Assembly: GCF_923868895.1 (NCBI RefSeq)
Contig: NZ_OV350343.1
Span: forward strand, 2,480,001-2,544,000
Direction of reading: 5' to 3'
DNA length: 64,000 nt
DNA from: Halomonas sp. TD01
GTDB taxonomy: Bacteria; Pseudomonadota; Gammaproteobacteria; Pseudomonadales; Halomonadaceae
This document shows, in pieces, positions 8,813 through 17,154 of this stretch. Below the pieces are notes generated by a model. That model was not told the origin of the DNA and made no database searches. It saw nothing but the letters and a program-made list of their open reading frames with translations. The position numbers and the translations under genes are program-made. How positions within the stretch are numbered: the stretch's first letter is position 1; each line of letters begins with the position of its first letter.

Positions 8813-10375
8813 ATGAGTGTAGCCCGCAAGCCAATAGCGACCGGTTCCGACTGGAATTTTAGTGTGTTGGAACGGTTCGATGAAGAACTCGCCAGGCTCG
8901 CCGATGAGTACCGTCTAGATACTTATCCCAATCAGATAGAAGTGATTACCACCGAACAGATGATGGATGCCTACGCGAGCGTAGGGATGCCGGTAGGTTA
9001 TCACCACTGGTCGTTTGGTAAGCAGTTTCTTGCCGTCGAGCAAGCCTATAAGCGCGGCCAGATGGGCCTCGCCTATGAGTTGGTGATTAACTCCAACCCA
9101 TGTATCGCCTATCTAATGGAAGAGAACACGTTAATGATGCAGGTATTGGTCATTGCGCATGCCTGCTATGGGCATAACTCTTTCTTTAAAGGTAATTACT
9201 TGTTCCGCGCCTGGACCGATGCCGATTCCATCGTTGATTACCTAGTATTTGCTCGTAAGTATATTGCCCAGTGTGAAGAGCGCCACGGTGTTCATGCGGT
9301 CGAGCAATTGTTAGATGCCTGTCACGCACTACAAAACTATGGTGTAGACCGCTACAAGCGACCCTCACCTATTTCTGCTGAAGAGGAGGTAAGGCGCCAA
9401 GAAGAGCGCGAGGCTTACCTGCAAACCCAGGTCAATATGTTATGGAGCACGATTCCTGATGCGCCCAATGGCGTTTCTCCACTACCGGGTAGTCTGCATA
9501 GTGATGAAGATCCGCTTGGCCTGCATAGCGGAGGGCTTTATCCCTCCGAGCCCCAGGAGAACTTGCTCTACTTTATTGAAAAAAACGCGCCGCTTCTGGC
9601 TCCCTGGCAGCGTGAAATTGTGCGTATCGTGCGTAAGCTAGCGCAGTATTTTTATCCCCAGCGGCAAACACAGGTGATGAACGAAGGGTGGGCTTGCTTT
9701 TGGCACTATACGCTAATGAACCGCTTATATGATGAAGGCAAGGTGAATGAAGGCCTGATGCTGGAGTTCTTGCAATCCCATGCAGCGGTTATCAATCAGC
9801 CAGACTTTGATAGCCCGCACTACAGCGGACTTAATCCGTATGCGCTGGGCTTTGCGATCTTTATGGACATTAAACGGATTTGTGACGCGCCAACCGATGA
9901 AGATCGAGAGTGGTTCCCTGATATTGCCGGTAGTCCGTGGCGCGATACCGTCGAGTTTGCTATGCGCAATTTCAAGGATGAGTCGTTTATACAGCAGTTC
10001 TTATCCCCCAAAGTGATGCGCGATCTCAAGCTGTTCCTAATTGTCGATGATGATCAGATGGAAACACTGGAAGTGGCGGCAATTCATAATGAGCGAGGTT
10101 ATCGGCGAGTACGCGAGGCACTTTCAACCCAATACGCCTTATCGGTGCGTGAGCCAAATATTCAAGTTGTCGAGGCGGCTATACGGGGGGATCGTTCGTT
10201 GACCTTACACCATGTACAAGATAGCCGTCGGCCTCTTGGTCGCAGCGTATATCCGGTGATTCGCCATTTGCAGCAGCTATGGGGGTTTCCGGTGCACTTG
10301 GTCTCAATGGAGGAGGGGCGTGTTACGCGTCGTTACCGGTGGCCGATTGAAGAGGAGAGCAACGACGTTAGTTAA
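8813..10375 (+). CDS. SpoVR family protein (YcgB-like)
   Basis: A 520-residue member of the SpoVR family, named from a Bacillus sporulation gene but common in non-sporing Proteobacteria next to prkA and yeaH. Characteristic segments include the N-terminal ETYRL-like start (LDTYPNQIEVITTEQMMDAY), the His-rich HACYGHNSFFKGN near residue 120, and MNEGWACFWHYTLMNRLY. The conserved His/Glu pattern suggests a metal site, which is inference. A GAGGAG ribosome site precedes the ATG. Confidence 0.93.
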   Translation: MSVARKPIATGSDWNFSVLERFDEELARLADEYRLDTYPNQIEVITTEQMMDAYASVGMPVGYHHWSFGKQFLAVEQAYKRGQMGLAYELVINSNPCIAYLMEENTLMMQVLVIAHACYGHNSFFKGNYLFRAWTDADSIVDYLVFARKYIAQCEERHGVHAVEQLLDACHALQNYGVDRYKRPSPISAEEEVRRQEEREAYLQTQVNMLWSTIPDAPNGVSPLPGSLHSDEDPLGLHSGGLYPSEPQENLLYFIEKNAPLLAPWQREIVRIVRKLAQYFYPQRQTQVMNEGWACFWHYTLMNRLYDEGKVNEGLMLEFLQSHAAVINQPDFDSPHYSGLNPYALGFAIFMDIKRICDAPTDEDREWFPDIAGSPWRDTVEFAMRNFKDESFIQQFLSPKVMRDLKLFLIVDDDQMETLEVAAIHNERGYRRVREALSTQYALSVREPNIQVVEAAIRGDRSLTLHHVQDSRRPLGRSVYPVIRHLQQLWGFPVHLVSMEEGRVTRRYRWPIEEESNDVS

Positions 10376-10385
10376 GAGCTAAATA

Positions 10386-10412
10386 ATTACCCCGCGGCAA
10401 GCGCGGGGTAAT
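10386..10412. terminator. Hairpin between convergent spoVR and HiPIP genes
   Basis: ATTACCCCGC, a 7-base loop, then GCGGGGTAAT. It sits 10 bases after the SpoVR stop and 43 bases beyond the HiPIP stop. The A/T outer pairs could serve either direction; the U-tract is poor on both sides. Confidence 0.5.
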
Positions 10413-10455
10413 GTTCAAGCCTGATTGTGTCGCCAAAATTAGTCGGCTATTAACA

Positions 10456-10770
10456 TCAGCCTTGGGCAGTCCAGGACTGGCACCAGCCGTCAGGCTCGAC
10501 GCTATTTTGCGGGAACAGCTGGCAACCTTCATTTTCTGCATTAAAAAACATGCAGTTTGAGCACAGTTCGCCTTCCTCATAGGCCGGGTGATCGCTTGCG
10601 TCACTGGCTACTTCAACGTAGTTAAGTGCCTGGGCGGTAGAATTAGATGGATCAAGGCGAGGCAGTTCCTGGGCAAAAGCAGTCTTCGACAGGATGCCAG
10701 CACCAAATGGCAGGGCGGCGAGGCCCATTACGCTGTTACGCATGAACTTACGACGGCTCTGATTAGCCAT
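10456..10770 (-). CDS. High-potential iron-sulfur protein (HiPIP), Tat-exported
   Basis: A 104-residue precursor. It begins with a twin-arginine signal (SRRKFM at residues 5-10), a hydrophobic stretch and a likely cleavage after AFA at about residue 33. The mature part has the HiPIP pattern C70-x2-C73-x9-C83-x13-C97, which binds a 4Fe-4S cluster. HiPIPs are periplasmic one-electron carriers, and Tat export fits insertion of the cofactor in the cytoplasm. The gene is single, with AAGGAGAC before the ATG. Confidence 0.93.
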   Translation of the reverse strand: MANQSRRKFMRNSVMGLAALPFGAGILSKTAFAQELPRLDPSNSTAQALNYVEVASDASDHPAYEEGELCSNCMFFNAENEGCQLFPQNSVEPDGWCQSWTAQG

Positions 10771-10949
10771 GGTGTCTCCTTATCGTCACGGTTTGACGTT
10801 TTTGCTTATGTTATTGGGTGGTGAACCACCTCTAATACTCCGACAAATCTTATAAACCGGAGTTCTCCAGTCCATGCTAGCGCATGCTCAAAATTAGTGC
10901 GAATAACCTTATGAGGAGCGCGACAATTGGCCACGCCATTGAGCGGAGC

Positions 10950-10977
10950 TTGGCCCTAGCAAACAGCCTGTTATACT
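10950..10977 (+). promoter_or_regulatory. Sigma-70-like promoter of the AsnC-type gene
   Basis: TTGGCC (10950-10955), a 16-base spacer, and TATACT (10972-10977) preceded by TGT, giving an extended -10 look. It lies about 50 bases before the start of the downstream gene. Confidence 0.45.
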
Positions 10978-11028
10978 CGCCTCTGGTTTGCCGATTAGAT
11001 TGTTATTAACGCTGTTGTTGGGGGTGCT

Positions 11029-11304
11029 ATGCAAAACGCTGTGATTTTAATCAATACTGAAAAAGGTCAGGTAAAAGCTGTCGCTGAGCGCCTTGCTGAT
11101 GTAGACGGTATCAGTGAAGTCTATTCGACGTGTGGTCGCTATGATTTGGTCGCTATTGCCCGTACCCCTGATTTTGAAAGCCTTGCTGAACTGGTCACGG
11201 AGCGTCTAAACGCTGTAGAGGGCATTAGCGATACCGAAACGCTGAATGCGATGCAGGTGCACTCCCGTCACGACCTAGAAACGATGTTTTCCCTGGGCTG
11301 GTAA
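11029..11304 (+). CDS. Lrp/AsnC ligand-binding-domain protein
   Basis: A 91-residue protein consisting of only the RAM/AsnC effector domain (MQNAVILINTEKGQVKAVAE, then the GRYDLVAIARTPD strand pair). It lacks the N-terminal helix-turn-helix of full Lrp/AsnC regulators. Stand-alone RAM proteins assemble as dimers or larger rings and may bind amino acids; their role is usually unknown. GGGGGTG lies near the ATG, and the gene has its own promoter-like element. Confidence 0.88.
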   Translation: MQNAVILINTEKGQVKAVAERLADVDGISEVYSTCGRYDLVAIARTPDFESLAELVTERLNAVEGISDTETLNAMQVHSRHDLETMFSLGW

Positions 11305-11364
11305 CTGATAAATTACCTGACATAAAAGCAGGATGCAGAATCATTACTATAGGGAGTAAGACTG

Positions 11365-12228
11365 TTGGGAAAATCGCTTTCGCGCTGGCGTCGTCAGGGA
11401 AAACGCCTCGGTATCGCTGTGCTTTTTGTCATTGTGGGAACGGGGCTTTGGGAGTTTCAGGGGCGTCAACATCAGGATGACTATACATGGATGGGGGTGC
11501 CTACTTGGGATGGGTTGCATCCAACAACGTTTCACCGTGTGCTAAGAAACGATGGTTTCTTGGCGGGGTGGTCAGATATACGGGCAAATCCACTTTGGGT
11601 CAGTTATCAGGTTGAAGCGGTGTCCGATGATACTCGTATTGGGCCGCGGCCTAATTTTAAAGCTGACTGGCGCACGTTATGGCCAATAGGTACGGATAGC
11701 TATTCCGGCAGTGGCTATGATCGCGGGCACTTAGCACCTAACTACGCCATTGCAGCGGTACACGGCCGTCATGCTCAGATCGATACCTTCTTGATGAGTA
11801 ATATGACGCCTCAGCGGCCTAATTTGAATCGCCAGCTGTGGCAGCGTCTTGAAGAATCAGTGATGGATCATTTTGCACCGCGCTTTGATCGTTTGCAGGT
11901 GATTACTGGACCCATTTTTCCAGAGCGCTTCATGGACAATGTATTTAATCGCGTTGGTTTTGTGGAAGTGCCAGTAGCATTTTATAAGATCATCGTTGTA
12001 CCGAATGAAGAGGCACCGCTGGCGCTTGCCTTTATCATGCCGCAAGACGTTCGTGGTAATGAGCCGTTAGACGATTATCTGGTTACTATCGATGAGATCG
12101 AGTCGCTTACAGGGCTGAACTTCTTCCCTGATTTGTCGGCAGAGCGTGAAGCTGTGTTGGAAGGGCAACTGCGTACTCAAGGCTGGGCGCTAGAAGAGGT
12201 CGCGCGACGTCCTGGGCGTTTCCAGTAA
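11365..12228 (+). CDS. Membrane-anchored DNA/RNA non-specific endonuclease
   Basis: A 287-residue protein with a short basic N-terminus, one hydrophobic segment at residues 17-30 (signal anchor or uncleaved signal), then a beta-beta-alpha-metal nuclease domain. The motif DRGH at residues 119-122 holds the general-base His, and SNMTPQ at 145-150 with the following Asn-x3-W fits the metal-binding helix of the NUC1/Serratia nuclease family. It probably acts in the periplasm or outside the cell. The only good start is TTG at 11365, supported by AGGGAG eight bases upstream. Confidence 0.9.
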   Translation: MGKSLSRWRRQGKRLGIAVLFVIVGTGLWEFQGRQHQDDYTWMGVPTWDGLHPTTFHRVLRNDGFLAGWSDIRANPLWVSYQVEAVSDDTRIGPRPNFKADWRTLWPIGTDSYSGSGYDRGHLAPNYAIAAVHGRHAQIDTFLMSNMTPQRPNLNRQLWQRLEESVMDHFAPRFDRLQVITGPIFPERFMDNVFNRVGFVEVPVAFYKIIVVPNEEAPLALAFIMPQDVRGNEPLDDYLVTIDEIESLTGLNFFPDLSAEREAVLEGQLRTQGWALEEVARRPGRFQ

Positions 12229-12237
12229 TGCAAAAAT

Positions 12238-12274
12238 ACCGTGAGAGCGAAGATATTCGCTTGAGCGGTTTTTT
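12238..12274 (+). terminator. Intrinsic terminator of the nuclease gene
   Basis: ACCG and AGCGAA pair with TTCGCT and CGGT around a GATA loop, with a 4x4 internal loop, followed by TTTTTT. It begins 9 bases after the nuclease stop. From 12275 to 12405 no gene or clear signal is seen. Confidence 0.65.
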
Positions 12275-12405
12275 AAGTAAGATTTTTTAAACTAGGGTTT
12301 CTATAGATAAACAGTGAGAACGTTAAGAGGGAAGCATTGCAGATGAATTACTAAAAGCAGATGGTGGGATGTTGATCAAAGATGATGTGAATTAAACCAT
12401 TGAAG

Positions 12406-12492
12406 TGGTGCCCAGGAGAGGACTTGAACCTCCACGTCCATACGGACACTAGCACCTGAAGCTAGCGCGTCTACCAATTCCGCCACCTGGGC
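12406..12492 (-). tRNA. tRNA-Leu(CAG), copy 1
   Basis: The 87-base gene includes an encoded CCA end. On the minus strand the acceptor stem is GCCCAGG/CCTGGGC, the anticodon stem-loop is CTAGC-TTCAGGT-GCTAG with anticodon CAG, there is a long class II variable arm, and the T-loop reads GGTTCAAGTCC. It is the last of three tandem copies in the direction of transcription. Confidence 0.97.
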
Positions 12493-12534
12493 ACATCATT
12501 TTTGCTACTGATCTTACTGCTGTTTGTATTCGTA

Positions 12535-12621
12535 TGGTGCCCAGGAGAGGACTTGAACCTCCACGTCCATACGGACACTAGCACCTGAAGCTAGCGCGTC
12601 TACCAATTCCGCCACCTGGGC
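12535..12621 (-). tRNA. tRNA-Leu(CAG), copy 2
   Basis: Identical to copy 1 over all 87 bases, including the encoded CCA, with 42 bases between them. Same anticodon CAG and GCCCAGG acceptor stem. Confidence 0.97.
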
Positions 12622-12750
12622 GAATACAAACATTTTGCTGATGCTTTTTTTAGTACTATTGTCCAGTACTATTTTTCAGCACTACTTCCAATACTACTGC
12701 TTGCCGCTGCACCATTTTACATCATGAAAAGGGGGTAACACGATATAGGA

Positions 12751-12837
12751 TGGTGCCCAGAAGAGGACTTGAACCTCCACGTCCATACGGACACTAGCAC
12801 CTGAAGCTAGCGCGTCTACCAATTCCGCCATCTGGGC
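12751..12837 (-). tRNA. tRNA-Leu(CAG), copy 3 with compensated acceptor pair
   Basis: Same anticodon and body as the other two copies, but the acceptor stem is GCCCAGA/TCTGGGC: the G-C pair closing the stem in copies 1 and 2 is an A-U pair here. Both sides changed, so pairing is intact and the gene is probably functional. It is the promoter-proximal copy. Confidence 0.97.
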
Positions 12838-12848
12838 AAGTGGCGCGT

Positions 12849-12876
12849 ATGATACCGAGGCCTCGCTTAAATGCAA
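12849..12876 (-). promoter_or_regulatory. Promoter of the tRNA-Leu cluster
   Basis: On the minus strand TTGCAT (12871-12876), a 16-base spacer, and TATCAT (12849-12854), 11 bases before the 5' end of the first tRNA. This suits a sigma-70 promoter driving all three tRNAs. Confidence 0.65.
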
Positions 12877-12928
12877 GACCCGGTTACTGTTTTTATCACT
12901 AAAATCGCACAATTGCCGCGCTAGGTGG

Positions 12929-12957
12929 TTGGGTGATTGAACTGGCAGCGCTATAAT
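12929..12957 (+). promoter_or_regulatory. Sigma-70 promoter of rnr
   Basis: TTGGGT (12929-12934), a 17-base spacer, and a consensus TATAAT (12952-12957). Transcription would start about 120 bases before rnr. No ORF with support lies in that leader. Confidence 0.65.
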
Positions 12958-13082
12958 GCAGCTATGACCAAACAAAACATGACGTTTTTCAGCCAATCAG
13001 TGGCTGAATCCCCTCGCCCGCAGCGCACTGCGCCTGCGCAAGCTGTCCGCCTCCCGCAAACGCTATCAAGGATGTTGATCGC

Positions 13083-15488
13083 ATGAAGTACTGGACGTTG
13101 AGTGATGATCCGCACGCCGAGCGCGAGGCGCAAAAGTATGATAATCCTGCGCCCAGCCGCGAGTATTTATTAGCTGCCCTGGAAACGTACGGCAAGCCAA
13201 TAACCCACGAAAACATGAGCCGCATGCTCGGCATTGAAGATGAAGATCATCTTGAAGCTGTTCGTCGTCGTATGGCTGCCATGGAGCGTGATGGTCAGGT
13301 GCTGCGCGATCGTCGAGGAGCCTACGCGCTGATCGACAAGCTAGATCTGATTAAGGGCAAAGTGCTTGGCCACCGAGATGGCTTTGGGTTTTTGCTTCGT
13401 GAAGATGGCAAAAAACCGGACTTAGTGTTGCCTCCACGTCAGATGCGCCGTGTTTTTCACGGTGATTATGTGCTGGCGCGTGTTAGTGGCCGCGACCGTC
13501 GTGGTCGTGACGAGGCCACTATCGCTGATGTGATTGCGCGAAACACGCAAACGATTGTGGGTGTATACCGTAGCAACTCACCTGAGTTTGGTGTGCTGAT
13601 TCCTGAGAACCCACGCATTACTCAAGAAGTTATCATTCCTCATACCGCGAGTGCTGGCGCGAAAGACGGGCAGGTGATATCTGCGAAAATCGTCCAGCAA
13701 CCGGCTACGCGTGTTCAGCCGGTCGGCGAAGTTATCGAAGTGCTGGGTGAGCGAATGGACCCCGGCATGGAAATAGATATCGCGATTCGTAGCTACGATA
13801 TCCCAGCGGAATTTCCGCCAGAAGTGCTTGATCAAACCAGCGGTATTTCAGCAGAAGTGTTAGAGGAAGATAAGCAACACCGAGTCGATCTGCGTGAGCT
13901 TCCTTTGGTCACCATTGACGATGAGTCCGCCAAAGACTTTGACGATGCGGTGTGTGCATGGAAGACCAAGTCGGGTAGTTGGAAGCTGCTGGTGGCGATT
14001 GCCGATGTGTCGCACTATGTGCGTCCTGGAACCGCGCTTGATGATGAAGCGCGTACACGGGGTAACTCGGTGTACTTCCCGGGCCAAGTTGTGCCGATGC
14101 TGCCTGAGCTTCTCTCAAATGGCTTGTGTTCGTTAAATCCCCAAGTAGATCGTCTTGTGATGGTCTGCGAAATGAATATCTCCAAGACGGGTGCCATTAG
14201 CCGCTATTCGTTCTATGAAGCGGTAATGAACTCCCACGCTCGCCTGACCTATAACAAGGTGGCAGCCATTCTCGATAACGAGAGTGACGAGGGCGAAGCG
14301 CTACGCAATGAACACAAGGCGCTGGTGAAGCCGCTGCAAAATCTGCACGAGCTTTATGGCCTGCTGCGTAGTGCCCGGGAAGAGCGTGGTGCGATTGATT
14401 TTGATACCACCGAAACGGCGATTATCTTTAATGATGAGCGCAAGATTGAAAAAATTGTGCCGCGCACCCGCAACGATGCTCATAAGCTAATTGAGGAGTG
14501 TATGCTGGCGGCCAACGTGGCCACCGCGCGGTTCCTGGATAAGCACGACTTGCCCGCTCTGTATCGTATTCACGAGCGCCCAACGCCAGAGCGCCTTGAC
14601 AAGCTGCGTCTGTTCTTGAGTGAGCTCGGGCTTTCTGTTGGCGGTGGCGATATGCCGACGCCCCAGGATTATCAAGCGTTACGGGAAGTGATTATTGATC
14701 GCCCGGATGCTGACATCATTCAAACCGTCATGCTGCGTTCAATGAATCAGGCGGTTTATTCGCCTCAGAATGAGGGACACTTTGGCTTGGCTTACCAGGC
14801 CTATGCGCACTTCACTTCGCCGATTCGTCGTTATCCCGACCTGTTGGTGCACCGTGCCATTCGCTCGGTTATTCGTGGGCCGCGCCAAACCAATACGGTG
14901 GTCCGGGTAGAAGGTGCACCGGTTGATCCGCCAAGCAAGTGGTGTCCTTATACCTTCGAGCAAATGCTTGAGCTGGGTGAACACTGCTCGATGACCGAAC
15001 GGCGGGCTGATGAAGCAACTCGTGATGTTGAAAGTTGGCTTAAGTGTGAGTTTATGTCCGATAAGCTGGGCGAAACTTTCGACGGTACTATCGCCTCGGT
15101 GACTCAGTTTGGCTTGTTTGTGCGTCTGGATGATTTCTATGTCGAAGGGTTGGTGCATGTCACCTCGCTGCCTTCTGACTACTACCACTACGAAGCAGAG
15201 AAGCATCGTCTCAAAGGTGAGCGCACTGGCACGACGTACCGCCTGGGAGACGGGCTTACGGTTCAGGTTGCGCGGGTAGACATGGATGATCGTAAGATCG
15301 ACTTTGGCCTTGCTGACGAGAAACCTCGGCCACGCCGCCAGCCGCGCAAACGTCGTGGTGGAGAAGGTGGTGCTGGAAAAGAAGGTGGCGCTGACAAGGC
15401 GGCAGCATCAACAGACAAGCAGCCGACGCGCCGTGGGCCAAGACGCACGCGTAATGGCCCGCGTAAACCATCACCGAATAAGGGTTGA
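13083..15488 (+). CDS. rnr: Ribonuclease R
   Basis: An 801-residue 3'-to-5' exoribonuclease of the RNase II/R family. Order: N-terminal winged-helix segment (about 20-85), cold-shock domains, RNB catalytic domain starting near residue 275 with the Asp-rich DDESAKDFDDAV metal site, an S1 domain near 660-740 (GTIASVTQFGLFVRLDD), and a basic low-complexity tail typical of RNase R rather than RNase II. It degrades structured RNA and takes part in rRNA and tmRNA quality control. The stop overlaps the region just before rlmB, so the two are probably cotranscribed. The exact start is not firmly decided, as the ribosome site is modest (AAGGATG). Confidence 0.95.
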   Translation: MKYWTLSDDPHAEREAQKYDNPAPSREYLLAALETYGKPITHENMSRMLGIEDEDHLEAVRRRMAAMERDGQVLRDRRGAYALIDKLDLIKGKVLGHRDGFGFLLREDGKKPDLVLPPRQMRRVFHGDYVLARVSGRDRRGRDEATIADVIARNTQTIVGVYRSNSPEFGVLIPENPRITQEVIIPHTASAGAKDGQVISAKIVQQPATRVQPVGEVIEVLGERMDPGMEIDIAIRSYDIPAEFPPEVLDQTSGISAEVLEEDKQHRVDLRELPLVTIDDESAKDFDDAVCAWKTKSGSWKLLVAIADVSHYVRPGTALDDEARTRGNSVYFPGQVVPMLPELLSNGLCSLNPQVDRLVMVCEMNISKTGAISRYSFYEAVMNSHARLTYNKVAAILDNESDEGEALRNEHKALVKPLQNLHELYGLLRSAREERGAIDFDTTETAIIFNDERKIEKIVPRTRNDAHKLIEECMLAANVATARFLDKHDLPALYRIHERPTPERLDKLRLFLSELGLSVGGGDMPTPQDYQALREVIIDRPDADIIQTVMLRSMNQAVYSPQNEGHFGLAYQAYAHFTSPIRRYPDLLVHRAIRSVIRGPRQTNTVVRVEGAPVDPPSKWCPYTFEQMLELGEHCSMTERRADEATRDVESWLKCEFMSDKLGETFDGTIASVTQFGLFVRLDDFYVEGLVHVTSLPSDYYHYEAEKHRLKGERTGTTYRLGDGLTVQVARVDMDDRKIDFGLADEKPRPRRQPRKRRGGEGGAGKEGGADKAAASTDKQPTRRGPRRTRNGPRKPSPNKG

Positions 15489-15490
15489 GC

Positions 15491-16288
15491 ATGAAATCGT
15501 CGTCGTCTCGACGTAGCTCGCGTCCGGCTGTTCGTACTCCGGATGGGCTAGACCAAGTGTATGGCGTTCACGCCTTGGAAAGCCTACTTGAGCGGGGCGA
15601 AACGCCCCGTGAATTGTGGGTACAGCAGGGAGCGGGTAACCGCTTGAAAGAAGTGGTCGCGAGTGCTCAGTCCCGTGGTGCGCGCATTAAAGAGCAGCCC
15701 CGTGACCTGCTGGATCAGCTCACTCAGGGTGCAGCTCATCAGGGCGTCGTGGCATTTTGCCCGCCACTGGTTCCTGAAGGGGAAGAGTCGTTGTGGTTAA
15801 AGCTGCGTGCCTGGCAGGCGTCTGCACCGCCGCTGCTGTTGGTGTTGGATGGTGTTACCGATGTGCATAACTTTGGTGCGTGCCTACGTAGTGCTGATGC
15901 TGCGGGGGCTCATGGGGTGATCGTAGCCAAAGACAAAGCCGCTCCGCTAAATGCAACTGTACGAAAAGTTGCCTGCGGTGCCGCTGAGGTAGTGCCGGTT
16001 TACCAAGTCACTAACCTATCTCGTACTTTGGCCAAGCTAAAAGATGCCGGTGTCTGGATTACCGGCACCGCAGGTGAAGCAGACGCCAGCCTGTTTGAAA
16101 TTGATATGACCGGCCCTACGGCGTTAGTCATGGGTGCTGAAGGGAAGGGCATGCGTCGATTAACCAGGGAGGCTTGCGATAACTTGGCAAAGCTGCCTAT
16201 GGCAGGGCAGGTGTCTAGCCTGAACGTATCGGTCGCGACGGGCATATGTTTGTTTGAAGCCGTTCGGCAGCGGCAGCTTGCAAGTTAA
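15491..16288 (+). CDS. rlmB: 23S rRNA (guanosine-2'-O)-methyltransferase RlmB
   Basis: A 265-residue SpoU/TrmH-family (SPOUT) enzyme that methylates G2251 in the ribosomal P-loop. A basic Ser/Arg-rich N-terminus precedes the substrate-binding domain (VYGVHALESLLERG), then motif 1 (DGVTDVHNFGACLRSADAAG), motif 2 (VMGAEGKGMRRL) and motif 3 (MAGQVSSLNVSVATG) of the knotted SAM site. A TTG at 15485 is in frame, but the ATG at 15491, seven bases after AAGGG, is preferred. It starts two bases after the rnr stop. Confidence 0.93.
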   Translation: MKSSSSRRSSRPAVRTPDGLDQVYGVHALESLLERGETPRELWVQQGAGNRLKEVVASAQSRGARIKEQPRDLLDQLTQGAAHQGVVAFCPPLVPEGEESLWLKLRAWQASAPPLLLVLDGVTDVHNFGACLRSADAAGAHGVIVAKDKAAPLNATVRKVACGAAEVVPVYQVTNLSRTLAKLKDAGVWITGTAGEADASLFEIDMTGPTALVMGAEGKGMRRLTREACDNLAKLPMAGQVSSLNVSVATGICLFEAVRQRQLAS

Positions 16289-16310
16289 GCACTAGCCCAC
16301 TAGAATGCCT

Positions 16311-16336
16311 GCGCCCGTTTAACTTTAAGCGGGCGC
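16311..16336. terminator. Hairpin after rlmB
   Basis: GCGCCCG and CGGGCGC flank TTTAACTTTAAG, inside which TTAA can also pair. There is no T-tract on the plus strand, so it is a weak or Rho-assisted terminator or an RNA-stability hairpin between rlmB and the rpsF operon. Confidence 0.4.
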
Positions 16337-16452
16337 TCGTATTGGTTAACAGTTAATACGAAAAACAGTTCTGCTTGATGCCCCAAATGACATCGTTCGC
16401 GGTGAGTAAAGGGCATTTCAGTTAACTCCTTGCTTCCCTGTCGTCATTGATA

Positions 16453-16480
16453 CAGCTGTGTCAATACACACCGGAAGCTG
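16453..16480 (+). promoter_or_regulatory. S6:S18-type ribosomal leader hairpin before rpsF
   Basis: In the rpsF leader, CAGC (16453-16456) and TGTGT (16457-16461) pair with ACACA (16466-16470) and GCTG (16477-16480) around a CAAT loop, leaving the bulge CCGGAA (16471-16476) on the 3' side. A stem with a bulged CCG just upstream of rpsF is the known mRNA site bound by the S6:S18 complex for autoregulation. The hairpin ends 20 bases before the ATG, so binding could block ribosome loading. Confidence 0.7.
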
Positions 16481-16500
16481 CCAAACCGCAAGGAGATTCC

Positions 16501-16884
16501 ATGCGTCATTACGAAATCGTGTTTATGGTCCACCCGGATCAGAGCGAGCAAGTGCCGGCTATGGTCGAGCGCTACACCAGCATTGTTACCGAAAACGGTG
16601 GCACTGTGCATCGCTTGGAAGATTGGGGCCGTCGTCACTTGGCTTACCCGATCAACAAGATCCACAAAGCCCACTACGTGCTGATGAACGTTGAGTGCAC
16701 CGGCGAGACTCTCGAAGAAATCGAGAACATCTTCCGTTTCAACGACGCCATCATTCGCAGCTTGGTTGTTCGCTGCAAAGAAGCGATCACCGAAGCTTCT
16801 CCGATGATGAAGCCGGCAGAAGAAAAGCGTCCGCGTCGCGAAGACAAACCGCGCGCTGAAGAAGCTGAAGAAGAAACTGCCTAA
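16501..16884 (+). CDS. rpsF: 30S ribosomal protein S6
   Basis: 127 residues, starting [18 protein letters not shown]; the core fold ends near residue 95 and the tail is a charged Glu/Arg-rich extension, as is common in S6. The ATG at 16501 follows AAGGAG at ideal spacing; the longer open frame upstream is the regulatory leader. It is first in the rpsF-rpsR-membrane protein-rplI operon, and S6 binds S18 on the 30S platform. Confidence 0.97.
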   Translation: MRHYEIVFMVHPDQSEQVPAMVERYTSIVTENGGTVHRLEDWGRRHLAYPINKIHKAHYVLMNVECTGETLEEIENIFRFNDAIIRSLVVRCKEAITEASPMMKPAEEKRPRREDKPRAEEAEEETA

Positions 16885-16917
16885 TTCCATCCACTGCACG
16901 TTTTAAGGAGCTAGTCC

Positions 16918-17145
16918 ATGGCACGTTTTTTCCGTCGCCGTAAGTTTTGCCGCTTCACTGCTGAAGGCGTCAAGCAGATCGACTATAAAGATCTCGACAC
17001 GCTGAAGGCTTACATCACCGAAACCGGCAAGATCGTTCCGAGCCGTATCACCGGCACCAAAGCACGCTATCAGCGTCAGTTGGCGACTGCTATCAAGCGT
17101 TCGCGTTACCTGGCACTGCTGCCCTACTCCGATAGCCATCAGTAA
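16918..17145 (+). CDS. rpsR: 30S ribosomal protein S18
   Basis: A 75-residue S18 of standard length with the conserved segments [36 protein letters not shown] and the basic C-terminal helix ending [10 protein letters not shown]. It pairs with S6 and contacts 16S rRNA. AAGGAG precedes the ATG; it lies 33 bases after rpsF. Confidence 0.97.
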   Translation: MARFFRRRKFCRFTAEGVKQIDYKDLDTLKAYITETGKIVPSRITGTKARYQRQLATAIKRSRYLALLPYSDSHQ

Positions 17146-17154
17146 GCGTTTAAC

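Noticed and set aside
8813..10375. Sporulation ability inferred from SpoVR
   Set aside because: SpoVR with PrkA and YeaH is common in non-sporulating Proteobacteria.
10817..10830. GGTGGT-GA-ACCACC inverted repeat upstream of the HiPIP gene
   Set aside because: Short, with a 2-base centre and no further support as operator or terminator; left unannotated.
12694..12996. 100-codon minus-strand ORF across tRNA copy 3
   Set aside because: It reads through a tRNA gene and its promoter and has no homology-like features.
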